A DNA stretch of 64,000 nt from Polaromonas sp. C04 (GTDB lineage: Bacteria > Pseudomonadota > Gammaproteobacteria > Burkholderiales > Burkholderiaceae_C), in contig NZ_MUNS01000030.1 in NCBI RefSeq assembly GCF_002002705.1, forward strand, positions 116,820 to 180,819. Direction: 5' to 3'. Below, one piece after another: positions 25,950-34,753 of the stretch. A model generated the notes under the pieces. The model had not been told where the DNA came from. It saw nothing but the letters and a program-made list of their open reading frames with translations, and made no database searches. The translations under genes and the position numbers were made by a program. The number at the start of each line of letters is the position of its first letter. Within the stretch, counting starts at the first letter, position 1.

Positions 25950-26942
25950 TCAATACAACCCCAGCCCCCGCGCCCGCAGCCGCGCCAACCCCAGCAGCGC
26001 ATCGGTATAGGGCGTGGCGACGCCGGTAACCTGCCCCAGCTCGCGCACCACGGTGACCAGTGCATCGAGCTCCACCGCGCGGCCCGCCTCCACGTCCTGC
26101 AGCATCGAGGTCTTGAACGCTCCCAGCTTCATCGTCACCGCGTGCCGGTCCTCGGGCCGCTCGGCGATCGGCACGCCGATGCGCGCGCCGATCTCGCGCG
26201 CCTCCAGCATGACACTGGAGATGAAGTTGCGCACCAGCTCGTCGCCCATGATCAGGTCGGTGGTGGCGCCGGTAAGCAGGCTGATCGGGTTCACCGTCAT
26301 GTTGCCCCACAGCTTGTACCAGGTGTCCTTCTGGATCTGCTCGGCGATCACGGTGTCGATGCTGGCGCGCTTCAGCAGCGCGGCGAGTTGCTGCACGCGC
26401 GCGGTCACCGCACCGGAGGGCTCGCCCACGATCAGCGTGTTGCCGAAGCGGTGGTTCACAAAGCCCGGCGCGTTCAGTGAGCAGCTGGCGTGCACCACGC
26501 AGCCGATCACGTGACTGGCGGGAATGGCCTGGGCGATCTCGCCGGTGGCGTCCACCGCCTGCAGCCGCGTGCCGGCATACGCGCCGCCAAAGCCCTGCAG
26601 GAACCACCAGGGCACGCCGTTCATCGCGGTCAGCACGATCGTCTCGGGTCCGATCAGCGGGCCGATCTGGCGCGCCACTTCGAGCAGCGCCGGCGCCTTG
26701 ACGGCGATGACCACGAGGTCCTGCACGCCGAGATCAGACGGGGCGCTGCTCGCCTGCACCGGTGTGGCCGTCACGGCGTCGCCGCGCTGCACGCGCAGTC
26801 CGTGCTGCTGGAGTGCCTGCAGCGTTGCACCGCGCGCCACCACGCTGACGCGGCAGCCGGCGCCGGCCAGGCCGGCGCCGATCCAGCCGCCGATGGCGCC
26901 GGCGCCGTAGATGCATGCTTTGGAAATTGCTTTTTCAGTCAT
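25950..26942 (-). CDS. 2-dehydropantoate 2-reductase family protein, last gene of hpa operon
   Basis: 330 residues. The Rossmann N terminus KACIYGAGAIGGWIGAGLAG holds the GxGxxG motif. The C-terminal helical domain includes WYKLWGNMTVNPISLLTGAT, with the K-x-x-x-N pattern of the ketopantoate-reductase active site. It would reduce a 2-oxo acid with NADPH. It is the last gene in line with the homoprotocatechuate cluster. The 38-bp gap to the aldolase gene contains a repeat remnant, so co-transcription is probable but not certain. It might process an oxo-acid from the accompanying aldolases. Confidence 0.83.
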   Translation of the reverse strand: MTEKAISKACIYGAGAIGGWIGAGLAGAGCRVSVVARGATLQALQQHGLRVQRGDAVTATPVQASSAPSDLGVQDLVVIAVKAPALLEVARQIGPLIGPETIVLTAMNGVPWWFLQGFGGAYAGTRLQAVDATGEIAQAIPASHVIGCVVHASCSLNAPGFVNHRFGNTLIVGEPSGAVTARVQQLAALLKRASIDTVIAEQIQKDTWYKLWGNMTVNPISLLTGATTDLIMGDELVRNFISSVMLEAREIGARIGVPIAERPEDRHAVTMKLGAFKTSMLQDVEAGRAVELDALVTVVRELGQVTGVATPYTDALLGLARLRARGLGLY

Positions 26943-26949
26943 TTCGGCT

Positions 26950-27000
26950 CTTGGCCCTTATGAGGCCTGCGCAATGTGCTCTAGTTTTGATAGTCTTTGC
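26950..27000 (-). repeat. Dispersed repeat remnant between two hpa-operon genes
   Basis: On the minus strand, GGCAAAGACTATCAAAACTAGA then GCACATTGCGCAGGCC and AAGGGCCAAGAG resemble the short AT-rich repeat family (TTTTGATAG...GCGCA...GGCC), in inverted orientation relative to the copies at 3364 and 10713. It overlaps the end of the class II aldolase gene, whose stop is at 26981. Confidence 0.35.
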
Positions 27001-27748
27001 CAATCCGGTCAACCTGCCGCACCAGCGCATCGAACACGTCCTGGCCGGCGCCGAACTGGGCGTCGAACTGGAACGAGTCGTGCGTGGTCTTGCGCGCCAC
27101 GGCCTCGGGCACGGCGATCGCGGGGCCGAGCGCAGCCTGCGCCAGCTGGATATCGCAGGCGCGCTGCAGCGTCCACAGCCGCACGAAGGCCAGCGGCAAG
27201 GTCGGGGCCCAGGCCAGCAGGCCGTGGTTGCGCAGGATCAGCAAGGGCTTGTCGCCGATGTTTTTCAGCAGGCGCGGCGTCTCGTCGGCGTGGATGGTGA
27301 TGCCCTCGAAGTCGTGGTAGGCCACCAGATTGTCGAGCTGCGCCGAATAAAAGTTGTTCTGCGCCAGGCCGCTCTGGGTGCAGGCGACGGCCACGCCGGA
27401 GGTGGTGTGCGTGTGCATCACGCAGTGCGCGTCGGGCAGGGCGCCGTGGATGGCGGCGTGCACGGTGAAGCCCGCAGGGTTTACCGGCCAGGGGCTGTCG
27501 TCGAGCTTGTTGCCCTTCAGGTCGATTTTGAGCAGGTTGCTCGCGGTGACTTCGCTGTAATGCAGGCCGAACGGATTGATCAAAAACTGTTTCTGGCCGC
27601 CTGTGACGCTGTCGGGCAGGCGTACCGTGATGTGGTTGTAGATCATCTCGGTCCAGCCCAGCATGGCAAAGACGCGGTAGCAGGCGGCCAGTTCGACGCG
27701 CGCCTTGCGCTCGTCGGGGTGCAGGGTGGGCTTGAGCACGGCGTTCAT
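26981..27748 (-). CDS. Class II aldolase/adducin family protein
   Basis: 255 residues from MNAVLKPTLHPDERKARVEL. The metal-binding His residues are in VMHTHTTSGVAV (H-x-H), and the later NHGLLAWA supplies the third His. IYNHITVRLPD is the phosphate/substrate loop. Family members are fuculose- or ribulose-phosphate aldolases and epimerases; many Burkholderiales copies without sugar context act on other oxo-acids. GAGGAGAACCGTC before 27748 sets the start. It lies 21 bp after hpaI, so it shares the operon. Confidence 0.85.
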   Translation of the reverse strand: MNAVLKPTLHPDERKARVELAACYRVFAMLGWTEMIYNHITVRLPDSVTGGQKQFLINPFGLHYSEVTASNLLKIDLKGNKLDDSPWPVNPAGFTVHAAIHGALPDAHCVMHTHTTSGVAVACTQSGLAQNNFYSAQLDNLVAYHDFEGITIHADETPRLLKNIGDKPLLILRNHGLLAWAPTLPLAFVRLWTLQRACDIQLAQAALGPAIAVPEAVARKTTHDSFQFDAQFGAGQDVFDALVRQVDRIGKDYQN

Positions 27749-27769
27749 GACGGTTCTCCTCAAAAGGGT

Positions 27770-28576
27770 TCAGTAGGTCTGGCCCGCCGCGGGGGCGGAT
27801 GTTCCGGTCTTGAAGCGCGCCGCCAGCGCGCTGGTGTGGCGGGCCAGCAGGTTGGTGTCCAGCCCCACGGCCACGAACGTCGCGCCGAGCGCCAGGTAGT
27901 GGCGTGCCTGGGCCTCGTCCGGCGTCAGGATGCCGGCGGCCTTGCCGGCCCGGGTGATGCGCCGGATCGCGTCCTCGATCGCCGCCTGAACCTCGGGATG
28001 GCCGGGGTTGGCCACATGGCCGAGCGAGGCCGAGAGGTCGGCCGGGCCGATGAAGATGCCGTCCACGCCCTCGGTCGCCGCGATCGCGTCCAGGTGGCTG
28101 AGCGCGGTTTGGGTCTCGGCCTGCACCAGCAGGCAGGTCTGGGCGTTGGCCTCGTGCGCGTAGGCCGGGTAGCGGCCCCAGCGCGAGGCGCGTGCGCCGC
28201 CCATGCCGCGGATGCCCTGCGGCGGGTAGCGCGTGGCGCGCACCAGCGTGGCGGCCTGCTCGGGCGTGTCGACCATGGGCACCAGCAGGGTTTGCACGCC
28301 GAGGTCCAGGTACTGCTTGATCAGCGCCTCGCCAACATGGCCGTGACCCATCGGCACGCGCGCGATCGGGTGCGACGGATAGGCGGCGATCGCCTGCAGC
28401 TGCGCGAGGATGCTGCGCAGGTCGTTGGGTGCATGCTCACCATCGACCAGCAGCCAGTCGAAGCCGGCACCGGCGCACAGCTCGGTGCTGTAAGGGTCGG
28501 CCAGGCCCAGCCACAGGCCGATCTGGGCGCGCTTGTCGGCCAGGGCCTTCTTGAAGGGATTCACAGGTGTTTGCAT
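27770..28576 (-). CDS. hpaI: 4-hydroxy-2-oxoheptanedioate aldolase
   Basis: 268 residues from [20 protein letters not shown], HpcH/HpaI (class II, divalent metal) aldolase. [14 protein letters not shown] and [12 protein letters not shown] carry the catalytic His and substrate loop. [10 protein letters not shown] provides the metal-binding Glu, and [15 protein letters not shown] the metal Asp. It splits 4-hydroxy-2-oxoheptane-1,7-dioate into pyruvate and succinate semialdehyde, the last step of homoprotocatechuate meta-cleavage. CAGGAGTCATC upstream fixes the start at 28576, 17 bp after hpaH. Confidence 0.92.
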   Translation of the reverse strand: MQTPVNPFKKALADKRAQIGLWLGLADPYSTELCAGAGFDWLLVDGEHAPNDLRSILAQLQAIAAYPSHPIARVPMGHGHVGEALIKQYLDLGVQTLLVPMVDTPEQAATLVRATRYPPQGIRGMGGARASRWGRYPAYAHEANAQTCLLVQAETQTALSHLDAIAATEGVDGIFIGPADLSASLGHVANPGHPEVQAAIEDAIRRITRAGKAAGILTPDEAQARHYLALGATFVAVGLDTNLLARHTSALAARFKTGTSAPAAGQTY

Positions 28577-28593
28577 GATGACTCCTGCAGGGG

Positions 28594-29397
28594 TTAGACA
28601 AATCGAAAGGCGATGGCGCCCAGTGGACCATAGTCGGCGTGGAAGGTGTCGCCCGGCAGCGCCGGCGTCGGCCGCGTGAAGGAGCCGCCGAGCACGACTT
28701 CGCCGGCGTCCAGCGACTCGCCCCAGGCACCCAGCTTGTTGGCCAGCCAGGCCACGCCGTTGGCAGGGTGGTTCAGCACGGCGGCGGCCACACCCGATTC
28801 CTCGATCACGCCATTTTTGTAGAGCAGCGCGCCGACCCAGCGCAGGTCCAGCGCGTCGGGCTTGACGGGTCGCCCGCCGGTGATGATGCCGGCGTTGGCG
28901 GCGTTGTCGGAGATGGTGTCGTAGACCTTGCGCATCGCCTTGGTGTGGCGGTCGAACTGCTCGATGCGCGCGTCGATGATCTCGATCGCCGGCACCACGT
29001 AGTCGGTCGCGGCCAGCACGTCGAAAATCGTGACGCACGGGCCGCGCAGCCGTTTGCCGAGGACGAAGGCGAGCTCGACCTCGATGCGCGGCGCGATGAA
29101 GCGCGTGAACGGAATGTCGCTGCCCTCGGGGAAGAACATGTCGTCGAGCAGCGTGCCGTAGTCGGGCTCGGTGATCTGGCTGGACAGCTGCATGGCGCGC
29201 GAGGTCAGGCCGATCTTGTGCCCCTTGATCACGCGGCCCTCGGCCAGCTTGATCTCGACCCAGGCGCGCGAGACCGCGTAGCCGTCTTCGATGGTCATGC
29301 CGGGGTAGCGTTTGGAAAAATGCTCGAGCTGCACGCGCGCTTTCTCGCTCTGGTGCAGTTCGGCGGCGAGCTTCTGGATCAGCGAGGCATCAAACAT
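28594..29397 (-). CDS. hpaH: 2-oxo-hept-4-ene-1,7-dioate hydratase
   Basis: 267 residues, fumarylacetoacetase-like hydratase/decarboxylase fold, starting [32 protein letters not shown] holds the metal-binding E-x-E, and [16 protein letters not shown] the third acidic ligand. [13 protein letters not shown] is the substrate loop of HpaH/MhpD enzymes. It hydrates 2-oxohept-4-enedioate to the substrate of HpaI. It lies between hpaF and hpaI. The ATG at 29397 is chosen by family start; the Shine-Dalgarno sequence is weak. Confidence 0.92.
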   Translation of the reverse strand: MFDASLIQKLAAELHQSEKARVQLEHFSKRYPGMTIEDGYAVSRAWVEIKLAEGRVIKGHKIGLTSRAMQLSSQITEPDYGTLLDDMFFPEGSDIPFTRFIAPRIEVELAFVLGKRLRGPCVTIFDVLAATDYVVPAIEIIDARIEQFDRHTKAMRKVYDTISDNAANAGIITGGRPVKPDALDLRWVGALLYKNGVIEESGVAAAVLNHPANGVAWLANKLGAWGESLDAGEVVLGGSFTRPTPALPGDTFHADYGPLGAIAFRFV

Positions 29398-29407
29398 GAG
29401 GGTGTTT

Positions 29408-29860
29408 TCATTTCTTGAACAGGGGGTGCAGGTTGCTGTGCTTGGCATCGAACACCTCGGCGCCTTCGTCGATCTGCAGCGTCACGCCCAGGTGTCGCCG
29501 CCCGAAAATCGGATCAAAATGAGCCTTGGCCCGCGCCAGCAGTGCGTCACCCACTCTCTTTTTTGTAGCATCCGAGCGGCCGCGGCCCATGCGCAGGTTC
29601 AGGTAGGCGAAGGCGTAGTCGCCCGCGTCGCCGCTGGCGCCCTGGGTGTGTGTGCCCGCGGCACGCCCCGCCGCGCCGCCGTCGGCCACCGCGTAGTGGG
29701 GTGCCGGATAGGCCAGCACGCGCGTGCCACCAGGCGGGAACACGGGCTTGCCATCCTCGTCCTGCTGCGCGAGCATGGTGTCGGCCAGGCCGCGGCACAG
29801 CGCCGTCATGTCGGTGTCGCGATCCAGGTTGGCGGTGTAGAGAATGACCAGATGGGGCAT
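29408..29860 (-). CDS. hpaF: 5-carboxymethyl-2-hydroxymuconate delta-isomerase
   Basis: 150 residues from [15 protein letters not shown]. Pro2 becomes the N-terminal catalytic proline after Met removal, as in the tautomerase superfamily. [20 protein letters not shown] is the second-half substrate-binding segment of CHMI. It converts 5-carboxymethyl-2-hydroxymuconate to the 2-oxo-3-ene isomer. It is somewhat longer than E. coli HpaF (126), through a Gly/Ala-rich stretch at about 70-85. It lies seven bp after hpaD; TGAGG precedes the start. Confidence 0.88.
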   Translation of the reverse strand: MPHLVILYTANLDRDTDMTALCRGLADTMLAQQDEDGKPVFPPGGTRVLAYPAPHYAVADGGAAGRAAGTHTQGASGDAGDYAFAYLNLRMGRGRSDATKKRVGDALLARAKAHFDPIFGRRHLGVTLQIDEGAEVFDAKHSNLHPLFKK

Positions 29861-29867
29861 GGCAGCC

Positions 29868-30791
29868 TCAGAGGCGCGAGACGGCCTGGAAGCCCTCGGC
29901 ACTGGACGCCTGGGCCTTCGGAATGGCATGGCCATCCTGCGGCGTGACCGGCAAAACGATGTTGATCTGGCCGGTGCCCGAAGAGCCGAAGTAGGGCGTC
30001 ACCACTTCCGCGTGCCCGTCATAGGCCGACCAGCCCAGCGCGCCGAGGATCATGGCCGTGTCGTGCATGAAGCCCTCGCCGTGGCCCTTGGCCGCGTACT
30101 CCGGCAGCATGGTGCAGAACTCGGCCCACTCGCCGTTCTGCCACATGCTCACCACGTCGTGGTCCATGCGTTCGAGCAGCGGGCTCCAGATCCGGTCGGC
30201 GAACTGCGGCGCCAGCCCGTTCTGCGCGAAACGGTGGGACAGCGATCCGCTGGCGAAGAAGGCCACGGTGCCGTCGTAGTGGTCTTCCACCGCGCGGCGC
30301 ATGGCCCAGCCCAGGCGCGCGCTGTCGTTCAGGTAATGGCTGGTGCACAGGGCCGAAACGCAGATCGCCTTGAAGTGCAGGTCCTCGTTCATGTAGCGCA
30401 TGGGCACCAGCGTTCCGTATTCCGGTCCGAGCGTGGTGGCGTCGTGCGCCAGCGTTTCCACGCCCCATTCGTTGCACACACGTGCCAGCAGCCTGCCCAG
30501 TTCCGGGTTGCCCGGAATTTCGTAGGGCATGTTGCTGATGAAGTGCGGCAACTCGTTGCTCGAATAGACGCCCTTGAAGTGTGGGGCGCAGTTCAGATGG
30601 TAGCTGGCGTTGACCAGCCAATGCGTATCGAACACGACGATGGTGTCCACGCCCAGTTCGCGGCAGCGCCGGCCGATCTCCCGGTGGCCGTCGATGGCGG
30701 CCTGCCGGCTGCCCTTGCGCGGCCCGTCGATCTCGCTCAAGTAGAGCGAGGGCACGTGTGTGATCTTTGCGGCCAATGCCAGCCTACCCAT
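29868..30791 (-). CDS. hpaD: 3,4-dihydroxyphenylacetate 2,3-dioxygenase (class III extradiol)
   Basis: 307 residues, LigB-fold extradiol dioxygenase, beginning MGRLALAAKITHVPSLYLSE. His12 (ITHVPS) and DTHWLVNASYH supply the iron-binding His residues; GSLSHRFAQNG and MHDTAMILGALGW are later family signatures. It opens the ring of homoprotocatechuate with O2, giving 5-carboxymethyl-2-hydroxymuconate semialdehyde. It belongs to the E. coli HpaD type, not the vicinal-oxygen-chelate type. It lies 21 bp after the solute-binding-protein gene and before hpaF. Confidence 0.92.
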   Translation of the reverse strand: MGRLALAAKITHVPSLYLSEIDGPRKGSRQAAIDGHREIGRRCRELGVDTIVVFDTHWLVNASYHLNCAPHFKGVYSSNELPHFISNMPYEIPGNPELGRLLARVCNEWGVETLAHDATTLGPEYGTLVPMRYMNEDLHFKAICVSALCTSHYLNDSARLGWAMRRAVEDHYDGTVAFFASGSLSHRFAQNGLAPQFADRIWSPLLERMDHDVVSMWQNGEWAEFCTMLPEYAAKGHGEGFMHDTAMILGALGWSAYDGHAEVVTPYFGSSGTGQINIVLPVTPQDGHAIPKAQASSAEGFQAVSRL

Positions 30792-30812
30792 GGGGAGCCT
30801 CCTGCATCGTGT

Positions 30813-31772
30813 TCATAGAGAGATCTTCGAGTCGTGGATGACCTTGGCATACTTTGCCACCTCGCTGCGCAGGAACGCCGCGAAGGCTTCGGGGCTGCCG
30901 CCTTGCGCGGCGATGCCGCCCTTCTTGAAGGCCGCCGCTACGTTCGGCGCGTGCAGCGCCTTGTTGACTTCGTCGTTCAGGCGCTTCACGACCGCCTCGG
31001 GCGTGGCCGCCGGCGCCAGCAGACCGTTCCATGAGTTCGATTCGATCGGCACGCCCTGTTCGGCCAGCGTCGGAATGTTGGGAGCGTAGACCGAGCGCTT
31101 GAGCGTCGCCATGCCGAGCGCCGCCAGTTTGCCGTCTTCGATGTGGCTGCGGAACTCGGGCCAGTTGCCGAACATGATCGACACCTGGCCGCCGAGCAGG
31201 TCTGTTAACGCCGGCGCCTGGCCCTTGTACGGCACATGCACGATGTCCAGGCCCAGCTGCGTGCGCAGCATTTCACCCGACAGGTGCGCGGAAGTGCCGG
31301 TGCCGAACGACGCGTAGCTAAGCTTGCCTGGATGGTTCTTCGAATACGCGACCAGTTCCGCGACATTCTTCACGCCCAGCCCCGGCGTGGCCACGAGCAC
31401 ATGTTCGGACAAGCCCATCAGCGCAACCGGGCGCAGATCCTTCATGCCATCGTAGGGCAGCGACTTCACCAGCGTCTGGTTGGCTGCGAAGCTGTTGGCC
31501 ACGCACACCAGCGTGTAACCGTCAGGCGCCGCCTTGGCCACGGCATCGACGCCGATCACCGTGCCGGCCCCCGGCTTGTTGTCGATGACGACCTGCTGAC
31601 CCAGGCCGCGGCCGACCTCGCCGCCGACCAGGCGTGTCACGTAGTCGGTGGTGCCGCCGGGCGGGAACGGCACGACGATATGCAAGGGGCGCCCCGGCCA
31701 GGTCTGCGCGCGCGCCAGTTGCGGCGCGGCGGCCAGCGCCGCAGTGAATGAGATGAAATTACGTCGAAGCAT
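30813..31772 (-). CDS. Tripartite tricarboxylate transporter substrate-binding protein (Bug family), orphan
   Basis: 319 residues from MLRRNFISFTAALAAAPQLARA, a Tat/Sec-like export signal. The mature protein starts QTWPGRPLHIVVPFPPGGTT, the hallmark Bug opening. IDNKPGAGTVIGVDAVAKA and VPYKGQAPALTDLLGGQVS are the two conserved ligand-binding loops. The protein would bind a carboxylate in the periplasm. No TctA/TctB membrane genes are nearby, and no HpaX permease, so it probably supplies 4-hydroxyphenylacetate or homoprotocatechuate to a transporter encoded elsewhere, or acts as a sensor. It is embedded between hpaE and hpaD. Confidence 0.9.
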   Translation of the reverse strand: MLRRNFISFTAALAAAPQLARAQTWPGRPLHIVVPFPPGGTTDYVTRLVGGEVGRGLGQQVVIDNKPGAGTVIGVDAVAKAAPDGYTLVCVANSFAANQTLVKSLPYDGMKDLRPVALMGLSEHVLVATPGLGVKNVAELVAYSKNHPGKLSYASFGTGTSAHLSGEMLRTQLGLDIVHVPYKGQAPALTDLLGGQVSIMFGNWPEFRSHIEDGKLAALGMATLKRSVYAPNIPTLAEQGVPIESNSWNGLLAPAATPEAVVKRLNDEVNKALHAPNVAAAFKKGGIAAQGGSPEAFAAFLRSEVAKYAKVIHDSKISL

Positions 31773-31777
31773 TTTGT

Positions 31778-33238
31778 TCAAGCCTGTCCCCAGTGCGGAA
31801 TGTGGTGGGAGCCCAGCGACACGGCCACGTTCTTCGGTTCGAGGAATACCTCGTAGCTCCAGGTGCCGCCTTCGCGCCCCGTGCCCGAGGCCTTGGTGCC
31901 GCCGAAGGGCTGGCGCAGGTCTCTGACGTTCTGGCTGTTGACGAAGCACATGCCGGCCTCGATGCTGGCGGCCACGCGGTGCGCGCGGCCCAGATTCTCG
32001 GTCCAGACGTAGCTGGACAGGCCGTATTGAATGTCGTTGGCCTTGGCGATCGCGTCGGCCTCGTCGGTGAACGGAATCAGGCAGGCCACCGGGCCGAAGA
32101 TCTCCTCCTGCGCGATGCGCATGCGGTTGTCGACATCGGCGAACACGGTGGGCAGCACGTAGTTGCCCTTTTTGACGCGCTCCGGCAACTCCGGCGCGCC
32201 GAGGCCGCCGCACAAGAGCGTGGCGCCTTCCCTGGACCCGAGCTCGATGTAGCTGCGCACCTTGGCCAGATGGCCCTGCGAAATCATCGGGCCGACGATG
32301 GTCTTCTCATCCAGCGGGTCGCCCACGGTAATGCGCTTGGCGCGCTCGACGAACTTCGCCACGAAGTCGGCGTAGATCGATTGCTGCACCAGGATGCGGC
32401 TGCCGGCCGTGCAGCGTTCGCCGTTGTTGGAGAAGATCATGAACACGGCGGCATCGAGCGCGCGCGCCAGGTCGGCGTCGTCGAAGATCACGAACGGCGA
32501 CTTGCCGCCGAGCTCCATGCTGAATTTCTTCAGGCCGGCGGCCTGCACGATGCGGTTGCCGGTGACAGTGGAGCCGGTGAACGAGATGGCGCGCACGTCG
32601 GGGTGCATGCACAGCGGCTCGCCGGCCTCGCGGCCGGTGCCGTGCACAACGTTGAGCACGCCCGCGGGAATGCCGGCCTGCAGCGCCAGCTCGCCCAGGC
32701 GCGCGGCCGTGAGCGGCGACAGCTCGCTCATCTTGAGCACTGCCGTGTTGCCGAAGGCCAGGCAGGGTGCGACCTTCCAGGTGGCCGTCATGAAGGGCAC
32801 GTTCCACGGCGAGATCAGCGCACACACGCCGGTCGGGTGGAACAGCGTGTAGTTCAGGTGCGTCGCCGTCGGGTAGGTGTGGCCATCGACGCGCGTGCAC
32901 ATCTCGGCAAAGTAGTAGAAATTGTCGGCCGCGCGCGGGATCAGCTGCTTGCCCGTTTGTGCAATCACCTGGCCGCAGTCGTTGGTCTCGAGCTGCGCGA
33001 TCTCGGGCACGTGCGCGGCGATCAGGTCGCCGAGCCGGCGCACCAGCCGGGCACGCTCGGGCGCGGGGAGACCGGCCCATTTCGGGAAGGCGGCCTTGGC
33101 CGCGGCCACGGCCGCATGGACCTCGGCTTCGCCGCCCGCGGCAACTTCTGCCAGCACGTCCTGCGTGGCCGGATTCACGGTTTCGAAGTAATCCTTGCCA
33201 GCCACCGGCTGGCCGTTGATCAGATGCTCGACTCTCAT
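31778..33238 (-). CDS. hpaE: 5-carboxymethyl-2-hydroxymuconate semialdehyde dehydrogenase
   Basis: 486 residues, aldehyde dehydrogenase superfamily. The NAD-binding segment ISPWNVPFMTATWKVAP is present, with the FTGSTVTGN loop, the catalytic Glu in MELGGKSP, and the nucleophile Cys in NNGERCTAGSR. It oxidises the ring-cleavage semialdehyde to 5-carboxymethyl-2-hydroxymuconate. The HpaE assignment rests on family resemblance plus its position between hpaG2 and hpaD. The start overlaps the hpaG2 stop (ATGA). Confidence 0.92.
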   Translation of the reverse strand: MRVEHLINGQPVAGKDYFETVNPATQDVLAEVAAGGEAEVHAAVAAAKAAFPKWAGLPAPERARLVRRLGDLIAAHVPEIAQLETNDCGQVIAQTGKQLIPRAADNFYYFAEMCTRVDGHTYPTATHLNYTLFHPTGVCALISPWNVPFMTATWKVAPCLAFGNTAVLKMSELSPLTAARLGELALQAGIPAGVLNVVHGTGREAGEPLCMHPDVRAISFTGSTVTGNRIVQAAGLKKFSMELGGKSPFVIFDDADLARALDAAVFMIFSNNGERCTAGSRILVQQSIYADFVAKFVERAKRITVGDPLDEKTIVGPMISQGHLAKVRSYIELGSREGATLLCGGLGAPELPERVKKGNYVLPTVFADVDNRMRIAQEEIFGPVACLIPFTDEADAIAKANDIQYGLSSYVWTENLGRAHRVAASIEAGMCFVNSQNVRDLRQPFGGTKASGTGREGGTWSYEVFLEPKNVAVSLGSHHIPHWGQA

Positions 33239-34005
33239 GCGGGTCCTTGTTCAATGGTGTTCATCAATGCGCCAACGCCGTCGATTTCCGTGACGATGAC
33301 GTCGCCCGGGAGGCAGTCGACCACGCCGTCGGGCGTGCCCGTGAGGATCAGGTCGCCGGGCTGCAGCGTCATGAAACTGCTGAAGTACTCGATCAGGAAC
33401 GGCACGTCGAAGATCATGCCCTGCGTGTTGCCCGACTGCGTGACCCGGCCGTTCACCGTGGTCTGCAGCGCCAGCGCCATCGGATTGGCGATGTCGGCCG
33501 CATCGACGCGCCACGGGCCCAGCGGCGTGCAGGCGTCGCGGTTTTTCACGCGCAGATTCGGGCGGTACCAGTTTTCGAGGTAGTCGCGGATCGCGTAGTC
33601 GTTCGCGACCGTGTAGCCCGCGATGAAGTCATAGGCGTCGTCGCGCCGCACCTTCCTGGCGGTGCGGCCGACCACCACCGTGAGCTCGCATTCGTAGTGC
33701 ATGAACTGCACGTCAGCAGGGCGGCGTGTGACGCTGCGGTGGCCCGTCAGGGTGCTCTCGCTCTTGAGAAACACCAGCGGCTCCTCGGGCGCCTTGAAGG
33801 CGAGTTCTTTCGCGTGGTCGGCGTAGTTCAGGCCCAGCGCGAAGATGGTGCGCGGGCGCGGCGTGGCGCTCAGCGGCGGCAGCCAGGTCACGGCATCGGG
33901 CGCCACCAGGCGGCCCTTGTGGGGGCCGCTTTCCAGCAGCAACTGGCCGTCACGTTCAGTGGCTTCGTGCGTAATGCCGTCCAGAACAATGCGTGCGTGT
34001 TTCAT
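33235..34005 (-). CDS. hpaG2: OPET decarboxylase/HHDD isomerase, C-terminal-type subunit
   Basis: 256 residues from MKHARIVLDGITHEATERDG, fumarylacetoacetate-hydrolase fold. TIFALGLNYADHAKEL is the family loop. HYECELTVVVGRTARKV contains the E-x-E metal ligands, and TVANDYAIRDYLENWYRPN the third. In E. coli HpaG is one bifunctional fused protein (5-oxopent-3-ene-1,2,5-tricarboxylate decarboxylase plus isomerase); here the two halves are separate genes. The gene is separated from hpaG1 by a 79-bp gap filled with a palindromic repeat, yet overlaps hpaE by four bases. Confidence 0.88.
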   Translation of the reverse strand: MKHARIVLDGITHEATERDGQLLLESGPHKGRLVAPDAVTWLPPLSATPRPRTIFALGLNYADHAKELAFKAPEEPLVFLKSESTLTGHRSVTRRPADVQFMHYECELTVVVGRTARKVRRDDAYDFIAGYTVANDYAIRDYLENWYRPNLRVKNRDACTPLGPWRVDAADIANPMALALQTTVNGRVTQSGNTQGMIFDVPFLIEYFSSFMTLQPGDLILTGTPDGVVDCLPGDVIVTEIDGVGALMNTIEQGPA

Positions 34006-34007
34006 AG

Positions 34008-34079
34008 GGCCCCCACGCTTGTCACTTCGTGTACTGCGCTGCCCCCCGAGGGGGCCTTCGCATCTTGGAGCGGTCCGGC
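34008..34079. repeat. GC-rich palindromic repeat, copy 2, inside the hpa operon
   Basis: GGCCCCCACGCTTGTCACTT, then CGTGTACTGCGCTGCCCCCC and GAGGGGGCC, matches 21779-21850 across about 70 bases with scattered changes. It fills the gap between hpaG1 and hpaG2, the only sizable gap between the early genes of the operon, and would place a strong hairpin in the transcript. Confidence 0.75.
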
Positions 34080-34084
34080 TCTGC

Positions 34085-34753
34085 TCATGCAAGTTCCTCC
34101 GCCACCAGGGTGTTGGACAGCGTGGCGAAGCCCGGCGCACTGATGTCGATGCGATCGCCGGCCTGCGCCAGCGGGCGGCCGAGGTCGCAGCCGAGCATCA
34201 GCACGTCGCCGCGGCGCAGCGTCATGAATTCGCTCACCTCCGTCAGCAGTTGCGCGGCATGGCGTACCAGGTCGGCAAAGCCCACCGACTGCTTGAGTAC
34301 GCCGTTGATGTGGACTTGCAGCGCGAAGTGCGACGGGTCGCCAGCGGCCTGCGCGGCCATCAGGGCCGGGCCCACGCCGAGGAAGCCGTCGAGGCATTTG
34401 TATTTGACCGGCGGGCGGTAGAAGCTCGTGTGCGGAATCGACAAATCGTTCATCAGCACGTAGCCCGCTACGGATTTGAGAGCGGTATCAACCCGTTCCG
34501 CCTGGACATCCTGCCCCATGACCATCGCAACCGTGGCGCCGACCTCGACCTGCGGCACCTTTGCGGGAACCGCAATGGCGGCGCCGTGGGCGCTCCAGGT
34601 GTTCGCGGGCTTGATATACAAAACCGGTGCCTTGGGTGGCGCCTTGTAGGGCGGCTCGCTCATGTGCGGCGCCAGCGCTTGCACCTCGCCGCGAAAGTTC
34701 AGCAGCACGCCGTACACCGTGCCGGACGGCATGAAAAAGGTCGTGGTGCTCAT
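34085..34753 (-). CDS. hpaG1: OPET decarboxylase/HHDD isomerase, N-terminal-type subunit
   Basis: 222 residues, fumarylacetoacetate-hydrolase fold. VYGVLLNFRGEVQALAPHM is the lid region, and VLYIKPANTWSAHGAAI and VEVGATVAMVMGQ hold substrate and metal-site residues. GDVLMLGCDLGRPLAQAGD is the C-terminal family signature. It pairs with HpaG2 to decarboxylate and isomerise the tricarboxylate intermediate. The start overlaps the hpaR stop by four bases (ATGA), so the enzyme operon is coupled to its regulator. Confidence 0.88.
   Translation of the reverse strand: MSTTTFFMPSGTVYGVLLNFRGEVQALAPHMSEPPYKAPPKAPVLYIKPANTWSAHGAAIAVPAKVPQVEVGATVAMVMGQDVQAERVDTALKSVAGYVLMNDLSIPHTSFYRPPVKYKCLDGFLGVGPALMAAQAAGDPSHFALQVHINGVLKQSVGFADLVRHAAQLLTEVSEFMTLRRGDVLMLGCDLGRPLAQAGDRIDISAPGFATLSNTLVAEELA

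Noticed and set aside
31793..33583. 596-codon plus-strand frame opposite hpaE and hpaG2
   Set aside because: Low-complexity shadow; the minus-strand genes carry complete enzyme motifs.
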